A stretch of 11,277 nucleotides of DNA, from contig DAVY01000016.1 in assembly GCA_002505775.1 (NCBI GenBank), forward strand, positions 1 to 11,277, read 5' to 3'. Position numbers and translations under genes: made by a program. The notes under the pieces are model-generated. The model ran no database searches and had not been told where the DNA came from. It worked only from the letters and a program-made list of their open reading frames with translations. This document shows positions 1 to 7,326 of this stretch, piece after piece. This DNA comes from Euryarchaeota archaeon UBA130 (GTDB taxonomy: Archaea; Thermoplasmatota; Poseidoniia; Poseidoniales; Thalassarchaeaceae). How positions within the stretch are numbered: the stretch's first letter is position 1; each line of letters opens with the position of its first letter.

Positions 1-90
1 CTTCATTGTGACGGACGTTTTCGAATACATAGATTGAAACTCTGCATATTGAGTTATCTTGATAGAGCATCTACCAGAGGGGATGTTACA

Positions 91-97
91 GGAGGGG
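91..97 (+). promoter_or_regulatory. Strong Shine-Dalgarno site for the GAPDH gene
   Basis: The run GGAGGGG ends four bases before the ATG at 102 and is complementary to the archaeal 16S 3' end. It supports 102 as the start and shows that leadered, SD-dependent translation is used here. Farther upstream, CATATT around 45-50 is a weak TATA-like candidate that would give a leader of roughly 30 nt, but I do not consider it established. The remaining upstream sequence (1-90) shows no convincing gene, tRNA or strong hairpin. Confidence 0.75.
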
Positions 98-101
98 GTT
101 T

Positions 102-1142
102 ATGGCAATCGTAAAAGTTGCAATCAACGGATATGGAACAATAGGAAAGAGGGTTGCAGATGCAGTAGATGCACAGGACGACATGGAAGTAGTGGGTGTC
201 ACAAAGACTGGACCAAGCTTTGGTTGTGAAATGGCAGTAAGGAAGAATTTTGACATATATTGTACCTCAGATGACCCTGAAATGATTCGAACTTTCGACA
301 GTTCCCCCTTTGATTGTAGAGGTGGACTCAGAGACCTCCTTGCAATTTCTGACGTAGTCATTGACTGCTCCCCAGGTAAGATGGGCAAGGAAAATCTGGA
401 AAAATACGTAGAAGCAGGAATTAAGAGCATCTTTCAAGGGGGAGAAAAACACTCACTCACAGGTCTTTCATATACATCATGCGCAAATCACTCAGAGAAT
501 TTTGGTGCAGAATCTACCAGAGTTGTATCTTGCAATACTACAGGACTTTCCAGGACACTAGTCCCACTTTACGAGCACTGTGGCTCATTGAAAGTTGAGT
601 GCACCATGATCCGAAGGGCCGCAGACCCCGGAGACTCAAAAAAAGGCCCAATAAATGCAATTAAACCAGTTCTCAAAGTACCAAGCCATCATGGGCCAGA
701 TGTGATGACTGTCAAACCAGAAATTGAGATAAACTCCTTGGCCGTTGCTGTCCCAACTACCATAATGCATCTCCATGCAATAATTGCTGACCTTCCAGAA
801 GGACACGGACTATCTACTGAGTCAATCATAGAGATGTGGAAAGAAACGCCTAGGGTTATTGTTATGAATGGCGAAGGGAATAGGATAACAACCACAGCGG
901 AGGTAATGGAAATGGCCAGAGACATAGGAAGAAAATGGGGAGATTTGCATGAAATTTTTGTCTGGGAGGACGGTGTAAGGCTAGTAGGAAACAGATTATA
1001 TTATTTCCAAGCTATCCATCAGGAGAGCGACGTAATACCGGAGAACATTGATTGCATTAGAGCATTGATGGAAATCGAGGAAAACTGGGAAAATAGCGTC
1101 AAAAAGACCGATGAGGCTATAGCAAGATACTACAATATCTAA
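102..1142 (+). CDS. gap: Archaeal type II glyceraldehyde-3-phosphate dehydrogenase (phosphorylating)
   Basis: This 346-residue cytoplasmic enzyme interconverts glyceraldehyde-3-phosphate and 1,3-bisphosphoglycerate using NAD(P) in glycolysis or gluconeogenesis. The N-terminal Rossmann fold carries the dinucleotide loop INGYGTIGKRV (residues 8-18). The catalytic cysteine is C144 in SCNTTGLSRTL, the hallmark of the archaeal GapII family rather than the bacterial SCTTN type. RRAADPGDSKKGP (171-183) and MHLHAI (222-227, probably supplying the catalytic histidine) are also family-typical, and HEIFVWEDG lies near the C terminus. The length matches the usual 335-345 residues, so the gene looks intact. 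VTKT at 33-36 follows the second beta strand, where cofactor choice is set; I infer NADP is possible but cannot decide. In archaea this enzyme type is often associated with gluconeogenesis. The next gene is 94 nt downstream and unrelated, so this is probably a single-gene unit. Confidence 0.95.
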   Translation: MAIVKVAINGYGTIGKRVADAVDAQDDMEVVGVTKTGPSFGCEMAVRKNFDIYCTSDDPEMIRTFDSSPFDCRGGLRDLLAISDVVIDCSPGKMGKENLEKYVEAGIKSIFQGGEKHSLTGLSYTSCANHSENFGAESTRVVSCNTTGLSRTLVPLYEHCGSLKVECTMIRRAADPGDSKKGPINAIKPVLKVPSHHGPDVMTVKPEIEINSLAVAVPTTIMHLHAIIADLPEGHGLSTESIIEMWKETPRVIVMNGEGNRITTTAEVMEMARDIGRKWGDLHEIFVWEDGVRLVGNRLYYFQAIHQESDVIPENIDCIRALMEIEENWENSVKKTDEAIARYYNI

Positions 1143-1202
1143 GCCTCCTAAGCAGGATCTCCCCATCAAGATGCACGATGAAGGTGTAATCAAGTTAGGT
1201 TA

Positions 1203-1236
1203 ACTGTCAAAAGGCAGTCTAGGTTCCGAAGGAACC
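1203..1236 (+). promoter_or_regulatory. Two tandem hairpins directly before the protease start codon
   Basis: The first inverted repeat is ACTGTC (1203-1208), loop AAAA, GGCAGT (1213-1218): six pairs with one G-U. The second is GGTTCC (1222-1227), loop GAA, GGAACC (1231-1236): six perfect pairs, with its 3' arm touching the ATG at 1237. The only SD-like bases, GAAGGA (1228-1233), lie in the loop and 3' arm, so folding would hide them. They are also closer to the ATG than usual. I infer a cis-acting translational control element or an operator. No clear TATA box is visible 25-30 nt before the ATG. A terminator for the upstream gene is less likely because no T-run follows. Confidence 0.45.
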
Positions 1237-4200
1237 ATGTATGCAAGGAATACAGCTTTCGTTGTCCTTGCGGTTTTGCTATTTTCTTCATTTTCTGGAA
1301 TGGTTTCTGGGTCTGTCATCGAAAGTTACGAAGCATCAGATATTAACTCCGACCAAGCTTCACTCGATGAGTCCAAATGGAACTTATTTGAAAATCCGGT
1401 TGGACATCCTCACCATATTAAACAGTCATCTGGGATAATCCACTCCCCCTTCGGTTCATTCGACCCATTGGATCAAGAAATTCCTACATTCGAATGGGAG
1501 GGTAGCTCAATTGGTGCTGATTTATCCGATAGGCCGGTCTACATTGTCCAGTCTTCAGATTCTGATATCTCGGGCATAGTCTCGACCGTTCAAGAGTATG
1601 GTGGCTCGATCTTAGACTACATTCCTGACAACTCTCTGCTGGTCAGATTCCCTTTTAATGCCCCAGGGGATTTAATAATCAATAGCATGAATGGCGTAAG
1701 GTGGTTTGGCATTATGCCTGATTTATGGAGAATTTCTCCTGAAATACTATCCTTGGAACCGACTTCATTGCTAAACTTGGAGATTCTTCCTGCTAATGAC
1801 GTTAGCACATCAGAACTGGTATCTCTGGAGAAAGAACTGTCCTCATTATCAATTTCTGAGGGGCCCAATGCGAAATGTGACTCATGGCTCTGTACAGTTA
1901 GTGACGTCCAATCTGTATGGGTCCCCCTTCTTTCAACAGATTGGAGAATTCTACACATTCAGATTGAAAGTACCGCCTCTGTCCACAATAGCGATGCAAG
2001 GAATATTTCCGGGATTAACGAGGCATTCCAGATGTCATCCTCAACTCTCGATGGAACAGGGGAAGTGATCGCTATTTCTGACACTGGGCTAGATGAGGAT
2101 CACGGGGACTTCGATGGAAGAATCAGATCCGTGTACAGTCAATTCGGGCCAGACAATGATAACTCAGACTTATTGAATGGGCATGGGACTCATGTTGCCG
2201 CCACACTTCTGGGGGATGGCTCCGGTGACCCATCAACAGCCGGAGTCGCACCCGGATCCACGTTCCATATGTACACACATCAGTCACAAAGTGGTTTCTT
2301 CGGCATTTACGGCTCGCTTTACGGCCTTTTTACCCATTCATGGAACCAGAACGCTAGGATTCACACGAATAGTTGGGGGACATCAAATCTAGGCAACTAC
2401 AGCCAGACTTCTTCTAATGTTGACGATTTCGTACATGATTATCCTGGATATATGGTCCTTTTCTCAGCCGGTGACTTCGGACCCGGAACCGACCAAGGAA
2501 TAACTCCTCCCGGGACCTCGAAGAACGCCCTGACTGTGGGAGCTTCAACTACCGGATCTTTGGGTTCGTCCCCTCCCGGAGAGGTGGCGACATTTTCTTC
2601 TACTGGACTCACAAATGACGGCAGGATAAAGCCAGAGATTGTTGCTCCCGGAATTTTGGTTTGCTCAGCTAGAGCCGCAGAAGCAACCCTAATTCAAGGA
2701 GAGACATGTTCAACAGCCACCCATGATGATGGGACCACGCCGCTGTACGTCGCAATGAATGGAACATCCATGGCTACGCCCGTCGTAGCAGGAGCTTCGG
2801 CACTAGTTCGTCAATTCCTGAGACTTGAAGGTGTGAGTGAGCCCAGATCAGATCTTATCAGGGCAATTCTGATCAATGGAGCAGAGGATATCGGTGTCAG
2901 TGATATCCCCAATCCTTCAGAGGGCTGGGGGCAATTATCTCTCGATAACAGTCTGTATCCCATTTCTCATTCGGGCCAAGATATGAGTGTAATGTATGAC
3001 TACACGAGGGAATTGAGCCCAGGCCATGGATTCACATACACCATTGATGTTGAACCCGGAGCAGGATTAGACATTACACTAGCATGGAACGACATCAAAG
3101 GGTCCTCAGTCGCAAATCAGTCAGCGGCTCGGCTGGTGAATGATCTGGATTTAATGTTAACATCCCCTGATGGCATAACTTACCTCGGAAACCACTTCAA
3201 TTCTGGATTCAGTGTTACGGGGGGCGTGGAAGACAGACTGAACAATCTAGAGAGAGTCAAGATAGAGGACGCGCCTCAGGGCGTTTGGACAATTCGGGTT
3301 GGTAACTCAGGAGGGGACATCCAAGGATATTCGATAGTTGCCACATATTTGGGACAGGAGCTGTATTATTCCGACCTTACTGTTTTTGAGGGGTCCCTAT
3401 CAACTTCCATTGATACTCCATTACAGGGGGATACAGTCCTTATTGAGGCCGCATGGGGAAACCAAGCTACTGCGTCTACAGATTCCTACGATATAGAAAT
3501 CCATGATGTTACTACAGGGGACTTATTGCATTCTTCAAGACGAGCCCAGCTTTCTGGTGGTTCGATGGACTCCCTTTCATTCCCTCACTCATTTTCATCT
3601 ACGGGAGAACACGTCCTAAGACTCTCTCTCGACTCATCTTCAGAGATCGATGAGCTGAATGATGAACTAACTGGCACCAACAACAACTTCATTGAGATAG
3701 TGGTTCAAGTTTCCCAGATAGGGGTTAGGGTGACCCCCCTCTTAGAAAATGGAGAATTACCTTCGTCCCCCTCAGAGCTTCAGGATGCAAAATCTAGGTC
3801 CATGAACCCTAGGGATTCTAGCTCTGTTTATTTCTCACTGGAGCTGAGAAATGAGGGGACTTCACCTATCTCAGTACAACTCAGTGTTTCTCCTGTGAAT
3901 GTGATTTCAGATAACGGTATCCTACAACCTCCTTCGGATGAGTGGTGGAAGTTGCTGAACGAATCAGGGCCATGGGATTTGAGTCCAATGGGGACAGAAG
4001 GGGATTCTGTGATTGTCGAACTAAACCTAACTGCTCATCCCGAGTCAACCCCTTCATCCTTGCCGGGCGAAGTCTTCGCGCTTCCCGGAACTTTCGTAAC
4101 CGACCTGAATTTATTCGACATCAATGCGCCGACAGTGAATAATGTCATAAGGCTGGAAGCTGAAGTTGAACGTATAGAAGGCCTTGTTACCGTCTTGGCC

Positions 4201-5985
4201 GGGGAGGTAGGGGCTGAGGCAGAACCTGGGCAATGGGCCTCTTTTTCACTTGCCGTAGGGAATGATGGAAATGGTCCAACGCAATATGAAGTCTCATGTT
4301 CCACAGAAAATTCATGGCCAATCAACATCTGGGAATCGGAGTCCCCAGAAATATTAACCGATCCCATAGGAAGGCTTCTTTACACCACACTACCAATAAA
4401 AATAAAGATCCCTAAGCTTCCAAATGGAGAGCCATCAGCTGGGACCACCGAAGTTGTCACATGTGCAACACAATCAGTGAATGACCCATCTTTGGTGACG
4501 TATGATTCAGTGAGCGTAAGGGTACTGGCGAATGACGATTTCCACACTAATATTACCTTGGATGATGGCACACCATTGGGGCCATTGGCACTAGCCGAAG
4601 ATAGGGTTGCACTAAATGGCGAAATGATTTCCACGATACTCGATGTTAGTAATGATGGTAATATCCCTATGGCCTTTAAAGTCGAGGCATTTTCTTCATT
4701 GAACACATGGCCAATACAGATCGTTCACGGGGACGAAGAGACATTCGACTCCTTCATTGTCGATATCCCCGCAGGGGAGTCCGCGAGTTTTCAGATCAAT
4801 ACAATAGTTCCAATGGCGGCGCAAATGGGAGACTCAAACACCATTACCATCAGAACCACCCACTCCAGCGGTGAGGTAATTTCAAACAGAACAAAATTGG
4901 TGGTCATGGAGCTAGCAGAGCTAGATATAACTGGAGACCAATCCATTTCCGCCGCACCAGGACTCACGGGAGTGGCCAATATAATGATTAAAAATACTGG
5001 AAATGTGGACTTAATTGTTTCACTCACGCTTGGAACCATACCATCAGATTGGTCTGGTGGCTTCATGACTGCTGGGAACTTTGCAATGGCAATGAACCAG
5101 CAAGCTGTAATTTCTGTTGCTCTGGAGCTCCCTGGTGCCATATCAGCAGGGCCTCAAGAAGATCAAATACCCGTCATTATACAATACATCACTCCTGCGG
5201 GGGACGATCTTTCACGAACGGTTTGGCTGGACGTTTTGGTAAAGGAATCAGCTTGGCTAGATCTATCGGTAACGGACCCCATGGCCGAAGACGTCTACCC
5301 CGGAAGCCCAGCGACATTCGATGTTACTCTACAGAATATAGGCAACTCAGAAACCGATGTCTCTCTGGAAGTGACGGGAGATGAAGGATGGGATTTGCAA
5401 GTAGACCCTTCAGCAGCAGGGCCACTCGCACCCGGCCAATCAATAGTCATAGAGGTAGTTGCAGATCCTAGTAGTAATGCTGAGTACGGAATTGTCGATG
5501 TAGACCTCTTTGCCAACTCCAGTGCCGATGGTCTAGAATCATCTACTGACGGGTATCTTCAACTTAAGGTTAGCAAAGCTCGCGAATCTACAGAGGGAAT
5601 GATTCCATCATGGGCGATGGGGGCAATTTTCCTACTAGTAGTATCATTATCAATAGTCATCGGAGTGAGAATAAGGAGGTCCTCATCTATGGAAATTCGC
5701 CCAGATGAGGAGTTAATTCCTCCCGGATCAGCCTTACTTTCCGGGTCACAAACAGAAAGAAGGGCTGCCGCATTGGAGACTAGCGCCTCAGGAGAGGTGT
5801 TGACAGGCACCGTCTCAGAAGAGGAAATGAGGGATGCCATCTCAGCTTCATCCCTGCCATCCCTGGAGATCCCCTCCGCTCCCGAAGGTGCTCCGCCCCT
5901 TCCATTGAGCGGACTTCCAGAGGGTTGGACCATGGAGCAATGGAGCGCCTATGGTCACCTTTGGTGGGAACAGAACCGTCCGTGA
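1237..5985 (+). CDS. Giant secreted, membrane-anchored S8 subtilisin-like serine protease (KP-43-like)
   Basis: This 1582-residue protein probably degrades proteins at the cell surface. A signal peptide (about 1-26) is followed by a propeptide-like region (about 98-245). The catalytic triad is D282 in AISDTGLD, H316 in NGHGTHVA and S511 in NGTSMATP, with N378 in HTNSWGT as the oxyanion residue. A beta-sandwich at about 590-705, with RLVNDLDLMLTSPDG, resembles the C-terminal barrel of Bacillus KP-43. A CARDB-like domain (about 712-823) follows, then Ig-like/NEW3-like repeats with LRNEGT, VGNDGN, VSNDGN, IKNTGN and LQNIGN at 870-1370. A single membrane helix (about 1457-1477) precedes RIRR and a 105-residue tail ending GWTMEQWSAYGHLWWEQN. 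The six cysteines fall in pairs (214/219, 476/491, 1021/1076), all extracytoplasmic. At 1582 residues it is more than twice the size I recall for KP-43 (about 640). The active site looks intact. Native substrate is unknown. Confidence 0.93.
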   Translation: MYARNTAFVVLAVLLFSSFSGMVSGSVIESYEASDINSDQASLDESKWNLFENPVGHPHHIKQSSGIIHSPFGSFDPLDQEIPTFEWEGSSIGADLSDRPVYIVQSSDSDISGIVSTVQEYGGSILDYIPDNSLLVRFPFNAPGDLIINSMNGVRWFGIMPDLWRISPEILSLEPTSLLNLEILPANDVSTSELVSLEKELSSLSISEGPNAKCDSWLCTVSDVQSVWVPLLSTDWRILHIQIESTASVHNSDARNISGINEAFQMSSSTLDGTGEVIAISDTGLDEDHGDFDGRIRSVYSQFGPDNDNSDLLNGHGTHVAATLLGDGSGDPSTAGVAPGSTFHMYTHQSQSGFFGIYGSLYGLFTHSWNQNARIHTNSWGTSNLGNYSQTSSNVDDFVHDYPGYMVLFSAGDFGPGTDQGITPPGTSKNALTVGASTTGSLGSSPPGEVATFSSTGLTNDGRIKPEIVAPGILVCSARAAEATLIQGETCSTATHDDGTTPLYVAMNGTSMATPVVAGASALVRQFLRLEGVSEPRSDLIRAILINGAEDIGVSDIPNPSEGWGQLSLDNSLYPISHSGQDMSVMYDYTRELSPGHGFTYTIDVEPGAGLDITLAWNDIKGSSVANQSAARLVNDLDLMLTSPDGITYLGNHFNSGFSVTGGVEDRLNNLERVKIEDAPQGVWTIRVGNSGGDIQGYSIVATYLGQELYYSDLTVFEGSLSTSIDTPLQGDTVLIEAAWGNQATASTDSYDIEIHDVTTGDLLHSSRRAQLSGGSMDSLSFPHSFSSTGEHVLRLSLDSSSEIDELNDELTGTNNNFIEIVVQVSQIGVRVTPLLENGELPSSPSELQDAKSRSMNPRDSSSVYFSLELRNEGTSPISVQLSVSPVNVISDNGILQPPSDEWWKLLNESGPWDLSPMGTEGDSVIVELNLTAHPESTPSSLPGEVFALPGTFVTDLNLFDINAPTVNNVIRLEAEVERIEGLVTVLAGEVGAEAEPGQWASFSLAVGNDGNGPTQYEVSCSTENSWPINIWESESPEILTDPIGRLLYTTLPIKIKIPKLPNGEPSAGTTEVVTCATQSVNDPSLVTYDSVSVRVLANDDFHTNITLDDGTPLGPLALAEDRVALNGEMISTILDVSNDGNIPMAFKVEAFSSLNTWPIQIVHGDEETFDSFIVDIPAGESASFQINTIVPMAAQMGDSNTITIRTTHSSGEVISNRTKLVVMELAELDITGDQSISAAPGLTGVANIMIKNTGNVDLIVSLTLGTIPSDWSGGFMTAGNFAMAMNQQAVISVALELPGAISAGPQEDQIPVIIQYITPAGDDLSRTVWLDVLVKESAWLDLSVTDPMAEDVYPGSPATFDVTLQNIGNSETDVSLEVTGDEGWDLQVDPSAAGPLAPGQSIVIEVVADPSSNAEYGIVDVDLFANSSADGLESSTDGYLQLKVSKARESTEGMIPSWAMGAIFLLVVSLSIVIGVRIRRSSSMEIRPDEELIPPGSALLSGSQTERRAAALETSASGEVLTGTVSEEEMRDAISASSLPSLEIPSAPEGAPPLPLSGLPEGWTMEQWSAYGHLWWEQNRP

Positions 5986-6016
5986 CGATTATGAGTGTCG
6001 GCCATCTGGGATACTC

Positions 6017-6670
6017 ATGTCTTCGGATTTAAGGACTTCAGCATCAATCGTATTGTTCGGACCTCCGGGAGCAGGGAAGGGAACCCAGGCAGGAAATATT
6101 AGCATTGTCACAGGGAAGCCACAGGTATCAACTGGGGACATGCTCAGAGCCGCTGTTAAAGAAGGAACACAGCTAGGCATTGAGGCCAAAGGATACATGG
6201 ATGCAGGTCTTTTAGTCCCTGATAGTATAATCATCGGCCTAATTTCTGAGAGAATGTCGCAAAATGATGCTTCCAGCGGAGTACTCTTTGATGGGTTCCC
6301 TAGGACTATAGCACAAGCAGAAGAGCTCTCCAAAATCGCCGATGTCTCTCTTGTAATAATGATCGAAGTTCCAGATGAGGATATCGTGGAAAGGATTGTT
6401 GGAAGGAGAATGGATCCGCAAACTGGCGAGATTTATCATGTAAAATTCAAACCTGCTCCATCGGATGTTTCTTCCAGATTAATACAGAGAAAAGATGACA
6501 CTGAGGACACTGTAAGGAGCAGATTGGATGCTTATCACATGCAAACAAAGCCACTTTCAGAATGGTACATCAATGCATCAAAAGAAACTGAGTTGAGAGT
6601 AATTTCAGTCGATGGGAGGGGAAGCATAGAGCAAGTATCAAAACTAATTGAGAAGGAGCTAGGGAGGTAG
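6017..6670 (+). CDS. adk: Adenylate kinase
   Basis: This 217-residue cytoplasmic enzyme catalyses ATP + AMP = 2 ADP and balances adenine nucleotides. The P-loop is GPPGAGKGTQ (15-24), the AMP-binding segments are STGDMLRAA (38-46) and FDGFPRTIAQAE (91-102), and GRRMDPQTGEIYHVKF (129-144) opens a long LID. RKDDTEDTVRSRL (158-170) closes it. This is the bacterial-type long form, not the small methanococcal AdkA type. The LID has no cysteines, so no zinc site is expected. The frame is open back to 5951, but that earlier ATG would add 22 residues overlapping the protease gene. The ATG at 6017 places the P-loop at the usual distance from the N terminus and gives the standard size (E. coli 214). 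No SD is evident. GATTATGA at about 5988-5995 could be a weak TATA element for a nearly leaderless mRNA. It heads a tight three-gene unit. Confidence 0.94.
   Translation: MSSDLRTSASIVLFGPPGAGKGTQAGNISIVTGKPQVSTGDMLRAAVKEGTQLGIEAKGYMDAGLLVPDSIIIGLISERMSQNDASSGVLFDGFPRTIAQAEELSKIADVSLVIMIEVPDEDIVERIVGRRMDPQTGEIYHVKFKPAPSDVSSRLIQRKDDTEDTVRSRLDAYHMQTKPLSEWYINASKETELRVISVDGRGSIEQVSKLIEKELGR
6662..6667 (+). promoter_or_regulatory. Shine-Dalgarno site of the RNase P subunit gene, inside the end of adk
   Basis: GGGAGG lies within the last codons of the adenylate kinase gene, six bases before the ATG at 6674. It fixes that start and indicates co-transcription, with translation of the two genes probably coupled. 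Confidence 0.75.
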
Positions 6671-6673
6671 AAA

Positions 6674-6991
6674 ATGCCACGAAATGGCAGAAGCAGTACG
6701 CACAACAAGAAAGCTACAGCAATCAAGGCAATGAAGGATTTGGAATCCACAATGCTGGCGAATCAAGATACTACTATTTTGAATTCTGCAACTAGTCTAA
6801 TTCTCAGAATTGGTAAAAGACATGGGATTAGGAAAAGTGGATATTTCGGCTTTTCGATTTGTAGGAAATGCAAGAAAGCTCTGATCCCTGGAAGGAACTC
6901 GAGATTGAGGATACGCTCTAAATCCTTGAAGATAAGTTGCTCGGATTGCAAGGCAGTAAGGACTTTAGGTCCTTCCTTTGCGAGGGATTAA
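6674..6991 (+). CDS. rnp4: Ribonuclease P protein component 4 (Rpp21/Rpr2 family)
   Basis: This 105-residue basic protein is a subunit of archaeal RNase P, which trims the 5' leaders of pre-tRNAs; its human homologue is Rpp21. The N-terminal half is helical and Lys/Arg-rich, with SLILRIGKRHGIR (41-53) as the family helix. A four-cysteine zinc ribbon follows: C63 and C66 in CRKCKKALIPGRNSRLRIRS, then C89 and C92 in CSDCKAVRT. The RIRS turn and CxxC spacing match the family closely, and the length is normal. It starts 3 nt after the adk stop with its own SD, and the next gene begins 1 nt after its stop. Pairing with a YhbY-like gene is, from memory, a conserved archaeal arrangement that often continues into ribosomal protein genes, which do not follow here. 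Confidence 0.92.
   Translation: MPRNGRSSTHNKKATAIKAMKDLESTMLANQDTTILNSATSLILRIGKRHGIRKSGYFGFSICRKCKKALIPGRNSRLRIRSKSLKISCSDCKAVRTLGPSFARD
6982..6987 (+). promoter_or_regulatory. Shine-Dalgarno-like site deciding the YhbY-family start
   Basis: GAGGGA, within the last codons of the RNase P subunit gene, is five bases before the ATG at 6993. It favours that ATG over the in-frame TTG at 6978, which lacks an upstream site and would add five residues outside the conserved domain. Confidence 0.55.
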
Positions 6992-6992
6992 T

Positions 6993-7265
6993 ATGCAAGA
7001 AATCCCGAGTAGAATAATCAAGGTTTCATCAGATCCCAATCTCCCAATCACGGTAAGGATAGGAAAATCCGGTCTGATAGATTCCGTAATTGATGAGATT
7101 TCAGATCAACTTTCAAGTAGGTCCATAATCAAGATAAAAATCAATAGAGGAGTAGCAGAAAACTCGGCACATAGGTCGGAGATTTTCTCATCTCTCGCCT
7201 CATCTACCTCCTCTAAGATTTCATTCAGCAGGGGAAATGTTGTAGTTCTCTGGTCGGGAAAATGA
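6993..7265 (+). CDS. YhbY/CRM-domain RNA-binding protein
   Basis: This 90-residue protein is a stand-alone CRM (CRS1-YhbY) domain, a small alpha/beta RNA-binding fold associated in bacteria with pre-50S ribosomal particles and in plants with group II intron splicing. Visible features are the GxxG-type loop in VRIGKSGLIDSVIDEI (21-36), the central strand IIKIKINRG (45-53) and the last strand KISFSRGNVVVLWSGK (75-90), a typical CRM ending. The N terminus is shorter than in most relatives. The ATG at 6993 starts one base after the upstream stop, with an SD-like GAGGGA. Its position behind an RNase P subunit suggests a role in rRNA or tRNA maturation; that is inference. The unit seems to end here, since the next gene has its own candidate promoter. 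Confidence 0.8.
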   Translation: MQEIPSRIIKVSSDPNLPITVRIGKSGLIDSVIDEISDQLSSRSIIKIKINRGVAENSAHRSEIFSSLASSTSSKISFSRGNVVVLWSGK

Positions 7266-7294
7266 TTAACGAGAATCAAGGCGTAAGTACAGTG

Positions 7295-7303
7295 ACATAT
7301 TTA
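7295..7303 (+). promoter_or_regulatory. TATA-like box for the ion transporter gene
   Basis: ACATATTTA is centred about 27 bases before the ATG at 7327. The archaeal TATA-to-start distance is about 25 nt, so transcription would begin at or within a few bases of the ATG, giving a leaderless mRNA. No SD sequence precedes this ATG, which fits. This is a prediction from spacing and composition only. Confidence 0.5.
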
Positions 7304-7326
7304 GGCAATATTTCCTTCGTAGAACC

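Noticed and set aside
1143..1200. Transcription terminator for the GAPDH gene
   Set aside because: No T-rich run is present and the nearby hairpins sit against the next start codon, which fits regulation better.
4791..5141. Antisense open frame of 116 codons, and similar ones opposite the protease and transporter
   Set aside because: Shadow frames of long genes on the opposite strand; no ribosome site, domain or promoter.
5951..6016. Extended 239-residue version of adenylate kinase
   Set aside because: The extra residues overlap the protease C terminus in another frame and precede the P-loop by an atypical length; the ATG at 6017 gives the normal family size.
6978..6992. TTG start for the YhbY-family gene
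   Set aside because: The ATG at 6993 has an SD-like site at the right spacing and needs no overlap with the upstream gene.
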